In this document: piece by piece, positions 1 through 8,008 of the stretch | How the letters are laid out: each line of letters begins with the position of its first letter | Position numbering within the stretch: the stretch's first letter is position 1 | Assembly (NCBI GenBank): GCA_963742925.1 | Contig: CAVUNV010000005.1 | Coordinates: forward strand, 124,001 to 188,000 | Length of the DNA: 64,000 bases | Reading direction: 5' to 3' | From: PALSA-612 sp963742925 | GTDB lineage: Bacteria; Actinomycetota; Thermoleophilia; Gaiellales; Gaiellaceae | The notes under the pieces: generated by a model | The model's database searches: none | What the model was told of the DNA's origin: nothing | Seen by the model: only the letters and a program-made list of their open reading frames with translations | Made by a program: the position numbers and the translations under genes

Positions 1-95
1 GTGATCGTGTCACCCGCCACCACACCAAACGCACTCGGAACCGCAATCGCGGCTGCGACCACCATCAGCAACCCAATTCGAAACGACGACCTCAC
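1..95 (-). CDS. Secreted or lipid-anchored protein, N-terminal part only (runs off the left edge)
   Basis: Only the first 31 codons are inside the window. Read on the minus strand from a GTG at 95, the peptide begins MRSSFRIGLLMVVAAAIAVP and continues into a small-residue stretch, a typical signal peptide with a basic n-region and a hydrophobic core. A purine-rich ribosome site (GGAGGAGG, about 102-109) sits 7-8 bases upstream. The mature part is outside the window, so no function can be given. It lies downstream of the acyl-CoA dehydrogenase gene on the same strand, about 105 bases away. Confidence 0.6.
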   Translation of the reverse strand, partial: MRSSFRIGLLMVVAAAIAVPSAFGVVAGDTI

Positions 96-200
96 CTGCG
101 CGCCTCCTCCGGCTGACGGAGTATGGCAGGCCGTCGAACGCGAAGCCCGATGCGGCATCACGAGGGTCAGGACCAAGACGCGTCGGCAAGTGCTGAGGCC

Positions 201-1364
201 CTAGTAGCTGCGCGGCATGCCGAGCACGTGCTGGCCGACGTACGCGAGCACGAGATTGTTCGAGACCGGCGCGATCGAGTAGAGGCGCGTCTCGCGGAAC
301 TTGCGCTCTACGTCGTACTCCTCCGCGAAGCCGAAGCCGCCGTGCGTGTCGAGGCATGCATTCGCGGCAGCCCAGGACGCCTCCGAGCCGAGCAGCTTGG
401 CCAGGTTGGCCTCGGCGCCGCAGGGAAGCCCCTGCTCGAACAGCCAGGCGGCCTTGTAGCGCATCAGATCGGCGGCCTGGATGGCGGCGTAAGCGCGGGC
501 GATCGGGAACTGCACGCCCTGGTTGGAGCCGATCGGCTGCCCGAACACGACCCGCTCCGACGCGTACGCCGTGGCCTTGTCCGTGAACCAGCGCCCGTCG
601 CCGATGCACTCGGCCGCGATCAGGATCCGCTCCGCGTTCATGCCGTCGAGGATGTATCGGAAGCCCTTGCCCTCCTCGCCGACCAGCGCGTCGGCCGGTA
701 CCTCGACGCCGTCCAGGAAGATCTCGGTGGTCGCGTGGTTCATCAGCGTCTTGATCGGGCGGATCGTCATCGTCCCGTCCGCGAGCGCCTGCTTCATGTC
801 CACGATGAACGTGGACAGCCCCTCGGTGCGCTTCTCGACCTGCTCGAGCGGCGTCGTGCGCGCGAGCAGCAGCATCAGGTCGGAGTGGAGCGCCCGCGAC
901 GTCCAGATCTTCTGGCCGCGGACGACGTAGTGACCGTCCACCCGCTCGGCCGTCGTCTGGATCCGTGTCGTGTCGGAGCCGACGGTCGGCTCGGTGACGC
1001 CGAAGGCCTGGAGGCGGAGGTCGCCCGCCGCGATCCCGGGCAGGAAGCGCTGCTTCTGCTCTTCCGAGCCGTGGCGCAGGATCGTGCCCATCGTGTACAT
1101 CTGCGCGTGGCAGGCGCCGGAGTTGCCGCCCGACGCGTTGATCTCCTCGAGGATCACGCTCGCCGCAGTGATCCCGAGCCCGGCGCCGCCGTATTGCTCC
1201 GGGATCAGCACGGCCAGCCAGCCGTGCTCGGTCAGCGCCGCGACGAACTCCTCCGGATAGCGGTCGGGCTCGAGGCCGCGCCAGTACTCGCCGGGAAAGC
1301 CCTCGCAGAGCTCACGCACGGCTGCGCGGATCTCGTCGAGCTCCGGCGGGATGGAAAAGTCCAC
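201..1364 (-). CDS. Acyl-CoA dehydrogenase
   Basis: A 387-residue flavoenzyme of the acyl-CoA dehydrogenase family, the usual full length. It would desaturate an acyl-CoA at the alpha-beta position and pass electrons to ETF. The N-terminal helical domain (MDFSIPPELDEIRAAVREL), the middle beta domain with the FAD/substrate motif FGVTEPTVGSDT, and the C-terminal helical domain with the CLDTHGGFGFAEEYDVERKFRE signature are all present and in order. The GTG start at 1364 is preceded after six bases by a TAGACT box and no Shine-Dalgarno sequence, which suggests a leaderless transcript. It is divergent from the FAD-linked oxidase at 1420. The substrate cannot be told from sequence. Confidence 0.93.
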   Translation of the reverse strand: MDFSIPPELDEIRAAVRELCEGFPGEYWRGLEPDRYPEEFVAALTEHGWLAVLIPEQYGGAGLGITAASVILEEINASGGNSGACHAQMYTMGTILRHGSEEQKQRFLPGIAAGDLRLQAFGVTEPTVGSDTTRIQTTAERVDGHYVVRGQKIWTSRALHSDLMLLLARTTPLEQVEKRTEGLSTFIVDMKQALADGTMTIRPIKTLMNHATTEIFLDGVEVPADALVGEEGKGFRYILDGMNAERILIAAECIGDGRWFTDKATAYASERVVFGQPIGSNQGVQFPIARAYAAIQAADLMRYKAAWLFEQGLPCGAEANLAKLLGSEASWAAANACLDTHGGFGFAEEYDVERKFRETRLYSIAPVSNNLVLAYVGQHVLGMPRSY

Positions 1365-1370
1365 GTGCAG

Positions 1371-1391
1371 AGTCTACGAGTGTCCTAGACT
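1371..1391. promoter_or_regulatory. Divergent pair of TAGACT -10 boxes
   Basis: TAGACT occurs on the minus strand at 1376-1371, six bases before the acyl-CoA dehydrogenase GTG, and again on the plus strand at 1386-1391, upstream of the FAD oxidase. Both fit the TAnnnT type of -10 element. The minus-strand gene would be leaderless, while the plus-strand gene has a leader with an AAAGGAG ribosome site at about 1407-1413. No clear -35 element is visible on either side. Confidence 0.5.
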
Positions 1392-1419
1392 CGGGCGCGT
1401 CCACGAAAGGAGAGCGCAA

Positions 1420-2787
1420 ATGGCGACCGTCACCGATGACCATCTGGAAGGGTTGGCCGGGTTCTCCGGCGAGCTGCTCCGGCCGGCCGACGCCGGCTAC
1501 GACGAGGCCCGACGCATCCACAACGGGCTCATCGACAAGCGCCCGGCGCTGATCGCCCGCTGCCGGAGCGCCGCCGACATCGCCGTCGCGGTCGAGTTCG
1601 CGCGTGACAACGGCTTCGACCTCGCCGTGCGCGGCGGCGGGCACAACGTCGCCGGCATCTGCCTCGTCGAGGGCGGGGTCGTCGCCGATCTGTCGCCGAT
1701 GAAGGAGATCGACGTGGACGCCGAGGGGCGAACGGTGCGCGCCGGCCCCGGCCTCACCTGGGGCGAGCTGAACGAGGCGACCCAGGCGCAGGGACTCGCC
1801 GTCACCGGCGGCGTCGTCTCGACGACCGGTATCTCGGGGCTGACGCTCGGCGGCGGCATCGGCTGGCTGATGCCGAAGTACGGTCTCGCCACCGACAACC
1901 TGCTGAGCGCCGAGGTCGTCACGGCCGACGGGCGCACGCTGACCGCGAGCGAGCATGAGAACGCGGACCTGTTCTGGGGGCTGCGCGGCGGCGGCGGCAA
2001 CTTCGGAGTCGTCTCGTCCTTCACCTACCAGCTGCACCAGGTCGGGCCCGTGATCACGGGCGGGCTGATCCTGCATCCGTTCCCCGCGGCGGGCGAGTTG
2101 CTGCGCTTCTTCCGAGGGGCGACCGCGGACCTCTCGGACGATCTCATGACGATCGCGGGGCTCGTGCACGCGCCCGACGGCTCCGGCCACAAGGCGGCCG
2201 GGATGATCGTCGCCCACATCGGGCCGCCCGAGCAGGCCGAGCGCGAGCTCGAGCCGTTCGTGTCCTACGGATCCCCGATCGACGTCCAGGTGGGGCCGAT
2301 CCCGTACAGCGTTCTGAACACCGTGCTCGACGCCGGGTATCCCGCCGGCGCGCTCAACTACTGGAAGTCGAGCTTCATGACGGAGCTCTCGGACGAGGCC
2401 ATCGATACGGCCGTCGAGCGGTTTGCAGGCTGCCCGTCGCCGATGTCGGGGAGCATCTTCGAACACTTCCACGGCGCCGTGTCCCGCGTTCCCGTGGGAG
2501 CGACGGCGGTTCCGCACCGGCGGCCGGGCTTCAACTACCTGGTCACGTCGGTCTGGACCGACCCGGCCACGACCGACGAGAACGTCGCGTGGACGCGGGA
2601 GACGTTCGCCGCGATGGGCCCGTTCCTCGCCGAGAACCGCTATGTCAACTACCTCTCCGAGGACGATGCCGCCGAGGATCCGGTGCGGGCCGCCTACGGG
2701 CCGAACTACGACCGGCTCGTCGAGCTGAAGTCGAAGTACGACCCGGACAACCTGTTCCGGTCGAACTTCAACATCCCGCCCGGGTAG
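1420..2787 (+). CDS. FAD-linked oxidase, berberine bridge enzyme-like
   Basis: A 455-residue PCMH-type FAD oxidoreductase. It begins MATVTDDHLEGLAGFSGEL after an AAAGGAG ribosome site, so I prefer this start to the in-frame ATG at 1351. The FAD-binding domain carries the RGGGHNVAG motif, in which the histidine commonly makes the 8-alpha flavin bond. A GISGLTLGGGIGWL segment and the RGGGGNFGVV motif follow. The C-terminal berberine-bridge domain ends YDPDNLFRSNFNIPP, where the NLF..N motif is characteristic. Relatives oxidise sugars, alkaloid-like amines or phenolics. The second covalent-bond cysteine of true berberine bridge enzymes is not obvious; the nearest candidate, in VAGICLVEGG, is in the usual place for single-bond homologues. 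Substrate unknown. Confidence 0.9.
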   Translation: MATVTDDHLEGLAGFSGELLRPADAGYDEARRIHNGLIDKRPALIARCRSAADIAVAVEFARDNGFDLAVRGGGHNVAGICLVEGGVVADLSPMKEIDVDAEGRTVRAGPGLTWGELNEATQAQGLAVTGGVVSTTGISGLTLGGGIGWLMPKYGLATDNLLSAEVVTADGRTLTASEHENADLFWGLRGGGGNFGVVSSFTYQLHQVGPVITGGLILHPFPAAGELLRFFRGATADLSDDLMTIAGLVHAPDGSGHKAAGMIVAHIGPPEQAERELEPFVSYGSPIDVQVGPIPYSVLNTVLDAGYPAGALNYWKSSFMTELSDEAIDTAVERFAGCPSPMSGSIFEHFHGAVSRVPVGATAVPHRRPGFNYLVTSVWTDPATTDENVAWTRETFAAMGPFLAENRYVNYLSEDDAAEDPVRAAYGPNYDRLVELKSKYDPDNLFRSNFNIPPG

Positions 2788-2796
2788 GGCGCGAGC

Positions 2797-3972
2797 TCAG
2801 ACCCGCTCGAGCAGGCGGCGGGCGATGATCAGCTGCTGGATCTCGTTCGAGCCCTCGCCGATCAGGAGCAGCGGCGCGTCGCGGTAGTAGCGCTCGGGCC
2901 GGAACTCGAGCGAGTAGCCGTAGCCGCCGTGGATGCGCATGCAGTCGAGCGCGTTCTCCTGCGCGGCCTCGGTGGCGAAGTACTTGGCCATCCCCGCCTC
3001 GAGGTCGGCCCGCTCCCCGCGTGCCTTCGCCTGCGCCGCCTGCACGACGAGCAGGCGCGCCGCCTCGGCCCGCGTCGCCATCTTGGCGAGCATCAGCTGG
3101 ACGGCCTGGTGGCTTCCGATCGTCTTGCCGAACGCCTCGCGCTCCTTGGCGTAGTGCAGCGCGTCGTCGAGCGCCGCCCGTGCGATGCCCGCCCCGCGCG
3201 CCGCGACGTTGACGCGGCCGGCCTCGATGCCGCTCATGAAGTACTTGAACCCCTGGCCGACTCCCGCCTCGCCGCCCAGCACGTCCGCGGCCGGCATGCG
3301 GAACCCGTCGAAGACGAGCTCGGTCGACTCGACACCCTTGTAGCCGAGCTTCTTCAGTCCCGGCATCGGGATCTGCAGGCCGGGAGGCTCGGTCTCCGGC
3401 TCCTTCTCGACGATGAAGCCGGTCATGCCCGTGTGGGCCGGCACCGCGGCGGGATCGGTCTTCGCGAGCAGCATGATGATCCCCGAGCGCCAGCCGTTCG
3501 TCACCCACATCTTCTGGCCCGAGATCACGTACTCGTCCCCGTCGCGGACGGCAGTCGTGCGGATCGACTGCACGTCGGAGCCCGCGTGCGGCTCGGTCAT
3601 CGAGAACGCGGCGCGGATCTCGCCGGTGGCCAGCTTCGGGAGCCAGGCCTGCCGCTGCTCCTCGGTGCCGTGCATCCTCAGCATCCAGGAGGCGATGAAG
3701 CTGCCGTTCATGATCCCGGGAAGCGTCACCCAGCCGCGCGACAGCTCGATCAGGATCAGCGCGAACGTGTCGAGGCCGAGCCCGAGGCCGCCGTACTCCT
3801 CGGGGATCGTCGTCCCGAACAGGCCGAGCGCCTTCATCGTCTCGACGAGCGCCGTCGGGAACTCGTCGCGATGGTCGAGGTCGGACGCGACCGGGATCAC
3901 GTCTCGGTCGACGAACTCGCGGACGGCTGCGACGATCTCCTGCTGCTCGGCCGTCGACTCGGCGACGCTCAC
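2797..3972 (-). CDS. Acyl-CoA dehydrogenase (end of the citE-like operon)
   Basis: A full-length 391-residue acyl-CoA dehydrogenase, clearly different from the one at 201-1364. Visible signatures are AFSMTEPHAGSDVQSI (FAD and substrate binding), EREAFGKTIGSHQAVQ, and the C-terminal MRIHGGYGYSLEFRPERYYRD with the GEGSNEIQQLIIAR motif. The GTG start at 3972 overlaps the TGA of the MmgE/PrpD gene (GTGA), so it is translationally coupled. As the last gene of a citE-maoC-prpD-acd operon it probably handles a branched or dicarboxylic acyl-CoA, but that is inference from context. The gene ends 10 bases after the convergent FAD oxidase. Confidence 0.93.
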   Translation of the reverse strand: MSVAESTAEQQEIVAAVREFVDRDVIPVASDLDHRDEFPTALVETMKALGLFGTTIPEEYGGLGLGLDTFALILIELSRGWVTLPGIMNGSFIASWMLRMHGTEEQRQAWLPKLATGEIRAAFSMTEPHAGSDVQSIRTTAVRDGDEYVISGQKMWVTNGWRSGIIMLLAKTDPAAVPAHTGMTGFIVEKEPETEPPGLQIPMPGLKKLGYKGVESTELVFDGFRMPAADVLGGEAGVGQGFKYFMSGIEAGRVNVAARGAGIARAALDDALHYAKEREAFGKTIGSHQAVQLMLAKMATRAEAARLLVVQAAQAKARGERADLEAGMAKYFATEAAQENALDCMRIHGGYGYSLEFRPERYYRDAPLLLIGEGSNEIQQLIIARRLLERV

Positions 3973-5367
3973 GCCGGGACCGGCTCCTTCGCGGCCGTGA
4001 GGGGCGCAAGCACGGCCGTCAGATCGTCCTGCTCCTCGAAGGAGAGGATCGCCTGCTCGAGCGCGTCGACCCGATCGGCCGTCAGCGCCAGCAGGGCGTT
4101 GGCACGGAACTTCTCCCGCACCTCGTCCTCCGACATCGGGTTCTCCGGACCGCCCTTCTGGTGCGGGAAGTCCCGTTCGAGCGTCGTGCCGTCGGCGAGC
4201 GTGACGCGCACGCCGCCGGGGAACGCCTGCGGATACGTCGGATAGTCAGGTGTCTCGTACCTGACCTTCGCCGCGACGGCCAGGACGGCCGGGTCGGCGA
4301 TCGCGTCATCCGTGAAGTCCGAGACGCCGACGTGCCCGCGCACGAGCATCGAGGCGACCGAGTACTGGAGCGAGAACTTCCCCTCGTAGTCCGAGCGCGG
4401 CAGCTTCTTCTTGTCCGCAGGCTCGAGCACGAGGGAGACGCCCGCCTCCGGCACGGTCACGACGACGTCGGCGATCTCCTCCGGCGCGAACGTCCGGCCG
4501 GCGGCCGCCTCGGCGGCGGCACCGAGCGAGCCGTGCATGAAGTGGCAGACCGGGAACGGCTTGTACGCGATCCGCGGCGTCTCCCAGCGCGTGCCGAGGT
4601 CCGTCGAGCTGGGCGTCGATGTCGATCCCGCCCCGCTCGGCGCCGAGGAACGCGTGGTAGAGCCCGAACTTGCCCTCGATCACCGACGGGGGCCCCTCGG
4701 CGCCGAGCGCCGCGAGGCGTGCGGCGAGGATGCCGCCGTGAGCCGCCCAGGCCGGATGAATCGGCTTCGTCGCCGTCCCGTCCTCGAGGTACGCGAACAG
4801 GCCCGACGCCATCGAGCCGGCGATGCCGAGCGCGCTCGCGGCCGTCCGCGCGTCGCTCCCGGTGAGCCGCGCGGCGGCTGACGTGGCGCCGAAGATCCCG
4901 CAGATCGCGGTCGGGTGGAACCCGCGCGCGTGGAAGAGCCCCGAGGCCGCGGCGCCGAGCCTCGTGATCGTCTCGTTCCCCCCGACGATCGCGGCGAGCA
5001 CCTCGCTGCCCGGCAGCCCATGTGCCTCGCCGACCGCGAGCGCCGCCGGGCACGAGACCGTTGAGACGTGGCTGACCGAGTCGGAGTGGGTGTCGTCGAA
5101 GTCGAGGCCGTGGCAGAGCATGGCGTTCGCGAAGGCGGCGTTCGGCGCCGGGAGCCGCGCGTCGTGGCCGATCACCGTCGCCTGCGGCTCGCCGCCGAGC
5201 TCGGCCATCGCCTGCCGGCCCTCTCCCGCAACGCCGGTCGCGTGAGCCGCGAGCCCGCAGCCGAGCGTGTCGAGCAGATGGAGCTTCGCGTGCTCGGCGA
5301 CGTCGTCGGGGACGTCGTCCAGCGTCAGCGTCGTCGTGAACTCGGCCAGCCTCTGTGCTGCCGTCAT
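3969..5367 (-). CDS. MmgE/PrpD family protein (one-base frameshift near 4602)
   Basis: MmgE/PrpD proteins are about 450-residue dehydratases or decarboxylases of tricarboxylic acids (2-methylcitrate dehydratase, cis-aconitate decarboxylase). The first 255 or so residues, from MTAAQRLAEFTTTL, contain the family blocks AMLCHGLDFDDTHSDSVSHV, GFHPTAICGIFGATSAAARL and KPIHPAWAAHGG. The rest (RIAYKPFPVCHFMHGSLG onward to AAKEPVPA) is in another frame. Removing one base around 4602 joins them without gap or loss, so the gene is otherwise intact. Its start overlaps the MaoC stop (ATGA) and its stop overlaps the next acyl-CoA dehydrogenase start. The indel may be an assembly error. Confidence 0.85.
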
Positions 5368-5885
5368 CTCACACCGTCCAGTCGTCGTCGGTGACCGGGG
5401 AACGTGTCCTGCACCTCGGGTGCGCCGCGCTTGTAGACCATGAACGTCCGCAGGAACTCGATCACGACCTCGTGCCGCTGGTTGATCCCACGCGACCGCA
5501 TCGAGACGATCCCGACGCTCGGGTTCGATTGCGACTCGCGCAGCTCCAGGATCTCGCTCTCGGCGTAGAGCGTGTCGCCGACGTAGACCGGCTTCGGCAG
5601 CTTGATGTCCGTCCAGGCGAGGTTGGCCGCGGCGTTCTCGGACGTGTCCGGAACGGTCAGGCCGGTGACGAGCGCGAGCGTGAAGGCGCTGTTGACGAGC
5701 GGCTGCCCGAAGCGCGTCCGCTCGGTGAACGGCACGTCGAAGTGCATGGGATTCGTGTTCATGGTCAGGCACGTGAACCAGATGTTGTCCGTGTCCGTGA
5801 TCGTGCGGCCGAACCGGCTGCGGTAGACGTCGCCGACCGTGAAGTCCTCGTAGTAGCGCCCCCGCCATTCCTTGGGTGCGGTCAT
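5364..5885 (-). CDS. MaoC-like hydratase (hot-dog fold)
   Basis: A 173-residue single-domain MaoC dehydratase, beginning MTAPKEWRGRYYEDFTVGDV. The hydratase-2 region is seen as RTITDTDNIWFTCLTMNTNP, in which the Asp and the following Asn/His-type position correspond to the catalytic dyad region, followed by MHFDVPFTERTRFGQPLVNS. Close relatives are mesaconyl-CoA or beta-methylmalyl-CoA hydratases and (R)-enoyl-CoA hydratases. Placement between a citrate-lyase-beta-like gene and MmgE/PrpD favours a C4-C5 dicarboxyl-CoA substrate. Both ends overlap neighbours by four bases (ATGA). Confidence 0.88.
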   Translation of the reverse strand: MTAPKEWRGRYYEDFTVGDVYRSRFGRTITDTDNIWFTCLTMNTNPMHFDVPFTERTRFGQPLVNSAFTLALVTGLTVPDTSENAAANLAWTDIKLPKPVYVGDTLYAESEILELRESQSNPSVGIVSMRSRGINQRHEVVIEFLRTFMVYKRGAPEVQDTFPGHRRRLDGVR

Positions 5886-6830
5886 CGGCCCGCCTCCCGG
5901 AGGACGCGGCGCGCCCGCTCGACGACGGGCCGGTCGACCATGGTGCCGTTCACCGCCAGGACGCCCTCGCTCTGACCGTCGAACGCGTCGACGACTGTGC
6001 GGGCCCACTCGATCTCCTGCTCGCTCGGCGCGAAGATGCGGTTGATCGTCTCGATCTGGGCGGGTGGATGCAGGCCTTGCCGCGGAACCCGAGCGCGCGG
6101 GCGAGGCGGCACTGCTCCTCGAGCCCGGCCTCGTCCTCGAAGTCGAGATGGACGACGTCGAAGGGGCCACGGAGGCCGGCGGCGGTCGAGTCGATCGCCA
6201 CCTTCGAGCGCGCGTAGAGGATCTCCTGGCCGTCCGGGCGCGTCTCGAGGCCCACCTCGGCGCCGAGATCGACGGAGCCGAGGAGGAGAGCGGCGACGCG
6301 CGGCTGCGAGGCGATCTCGAACGCGGTGCGCAGGCCCATCGCCGTCTCGACGATCGCGATCACCGGCGGGCCGTCCGGGCCGAGCGCTTCGATCCCCTCC
6401 GGGCTCGCCTTCGGCATCACGAGCCCGTCGAGATCGAGCGTGGCGGCGAATGCCAGGTCGTCGGAGAACCAGGGCGTGCCGGCCGCGTTGATCCGGACGA
6501 GCCGCGCCGGCCGGGCGGCAGCCGCCGCGGCCTGCGCAGGAATCGGCACGGAATCGTCACGGTCCGGTGCGCCTTTTCCCGTTACGCTCGGCGGCGTGGG
6601 CGGCGGGACGACGCCCCGCCCTGGGTGGGGACCGTTTCGGCCCCGGCCGGCCCGGGCAGGGCTCCGAGCGCCTCGGCGACCACTCCGCGTGCGGTCTCCT
6701 TGTCCGCCGGTGCGACGGCGTCCTCGAGGTCGCAGACGACGGCGTCCGCGGCCGACGCGAGCGCCTTGGCGAGCTTGCGCCCGTCGCTGCCCGGCGCGAA
6801 GAGGAGTGAGCGCAGGTGCGGGAGCTCCAT
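5882..6830 (-). pseudogene. CitE-like HpcH/HpaI lyase, disrupted
   Basis: This encodes a malyl-/citramalyl-CoA lyase-type protein (CitE family), expected at about 270-290 residues. Three pieces in different frames are recognisable: the N-terminus MELPHLRSLLFAPGSD with VVCDLEDAVAPADK (6830 to about 6650); the middle, LVRINAAGTPWFSDDL, AIVETAMGLRTAFEIA, GSVDLGAEVG and HLDFEDEAGL (about 6515-6080); and the C-terminus AQIETINRIFAPSEQEIEWA. About 110 extra bases (6540-6650), resembling sequence at 60.05 kb, lie at the first junction, and a one-base deletion explains the second near 6063. It heads the operon and its stop overlaps the MaoC start. Whether active protein is made is doubtful. Confidence 0.75.
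6540..6650. repeat. Copy A of a roughly 110-base dispersed element inside the citE-like gene
   Basis: The stretch starts with a tandem of two near-identical 11-mers (GGAATCGGCAC, GGAATCGTCAC). It continues through a GTGCGC and TTTTC block and ends with a GC-rich hairpin (GTGGGCGGCGGG facing CCCCGCCCTGGG). The same order of blocks is found at about 60056-60160. It lies exactly between the N-terminal and middle coding blocks of the citE-like gene and puts them out of frame. Confidence 0.5.
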
Positions 6831-6844
6831 CGGCGTTGCCAGCG

Positions 6845-6873
6845 GTTATGTCAGACATCCGGCGGAGTGTCAA
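6845..6873 (-). promoter_or_regulatory. Promoter of the citE-like operon with a GntR-type operator
   Basis: On the minus strand TTGACA (6873-6868), a 17-base spacer and CATAAC (6850-6845) form a near-consensus promoter. The palindrome ATGTCAGACAT (6848-6858) overlaps the -10 box. The predicted start of transcription is only about eight bases upstream of the ATG at 6830, leaving almost no leader. Confidence 0.65.
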
Positions 6874-6903
6874 ACCGAGGCGCCGAGCCGTGCGCTCCGG
6901 CGC

Positions 6904-6932
6904 TTGACAGGCTCCCGAAAGTCAGACATAAA
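6904..6932 (+). promoter_or_regulatory. Promoter of the quinone reductase-hydantoinase operon with a GntR-type operator
   Basis: TTGACA (6904-6909), a 17-base spacer and CATAAA (6927-6932) form a strong vegetative promoter. The sequence AAGTCAGACAT (6919-6929), ten of eleven bases identical to the palindrome at 6848-6858, overlaps the -10 box. It lies in mirror-image arrangement to the citE-like promoter. A GntR/FCD regulator is encoded five kilobases downstream in this transcript. Confidence 0.68.
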
Positions 6933-6970
6933 CGCAGGGGACGTTCTTGTCGACCAAAGGAGCGCAGCGA

Positions 6971-7999
6971 ATGAAGGCAGTGCGGTTCCACGAGTTCGGA
7001 GGCGTCGACGTGCTCCGGGTCGAGCAGGTCGACGATCCGAGCCCCGGTCCCGGCGAGGTGCTGGTCGGCATCCGGGCGAGCGCGCTCAACCATCTGGACG
7101 TCGACGTTCGCGAAGGAGTGTCTCGCTTCCCCGTCAACCTGCCGCACACGCTGGGCGTCGAGCTCGCGGGCGAGATCGAAGAGCTCGGCGAGGGCGTCGA
7201 GGGCTGGTCCCCGGGCGACCGCGTCAACCCGTACATCATGGAGACCTGCGGCGAGTGCCGGTACTGCGCCACCGGCCGCGAGAACCTCTGTCTGACGCCC
7301 GGCTTCATCAGCTTCTCGACCGGCGGCGGCTACGCGGAGCGCGTCGTGGTCAAGGCGCGGAACCTGATCCGGGTCCCGGAGGGCGTCTCCTACGAGGACG
7401 CAGCCGCGCTCCAGGTCGCCTTCGCCACCTCCTGGCACATGCTGTTCACGCGGGGCAACCTGCGGGCCGGCGAGACGGTGATGATCAACGCGGTCGGGAG
7501 CGGGATCGGCTCGGCGGCGGTGCAGCTCGCCAGGATGGCGGGCGCCTACGTGATCGGCAACGCGTCGAGCGACGAGAAGCTCGACCGCGCCCGGGAGCTC
7601 GGCATGGACGCCGGGATCAACCACGCGACCGAGGACGTCGTCGCGCGTGTGGAGGAGCTGACGGGCGGCCGTGGCGTCGATCTCGTCTACGAGCACGTCG
7701 GCGGCGAGCTGTTCCAGAAGGGCCTCGACTCGCTGACCAAGGACGGCCGCCTGGTGATCTGCGGCGGCCACTCGGGCGAGGTCGTCCCCTTCGACATCAT
7801 CCCCTTCTTCCGCGGCCAGAAGACCGTGATCGGCTCGTTCACGTACACGCGCGAGGAGATCGCCAGCTGCTTCGCCCTCGCCGCCCGCGGCCTGATCAAG
7901 CCGCTCGTGCACAAGACCTTCCCGCTCGACGACGCCGGCGAGGCCATGGCCACGATGGAGCGGCGCGAGCACTTCGGCAAAATCGTCCTCGTCCCGTAA
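6971..7999 (+). CDS. Zinc-binding NAD(P)H:quinone oxidoreductase / alcohol dehydrogenase-like
   Basis: A 342-residue medium-chain dehydrogenase/reductase starting MKAVRFHEFGGVDVLRVEQV after an AAAGGAG site at 6956-6962. It has the GroES-like N-terminal domain, the structural-zinc cysteine set CGECRYCATGRENLC and a Rossmann domain (GSGIGSAAVQLARMAGAYVI). The C-terminal FPLDDAGEAMATMERREHFGKIV is typical. The four-cysteine lobe is retained, unlike zeta-crystallin quinone reductases, so a true dehydrogenase activity is possible. It is the first gene of the operon with hyuA and hyuB (nine-base gap), so it may oxidise or reduce a product of ring opening. That role is inference. Confidence 0.9.
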   Translation: MKAVRFHEFGGVDVLRVEQVDDPSPGPGEVLVGIRASALNHLDVDVREGVSRFPVNLPHTLGVELAGEIEELGEGVEGWSPGDRVNPYIMETCGECRYCATGRENLCLTPGFISFSTGGGYAERVVVKARNLIRVPEGVSYEDAAALQVAFATSWHMLFTRGNLRAGETVMINAVGSGIGSAAVQLARMAGAYVIGNASSDEKLDRARELGMDAGINHATEDVVARVEELTGGRGVDLVYEHVGGELFQKGLDSLTKDGRLVICGGHSGEVVPFDIIPFFRGQKTVIGSFTYTREEIASCFALAARGLIKPLVHKTFPLDDAGEAMATMERREHFGKIVLVP

Positions 8000-8008
8000 A
8001 GGAGACGC

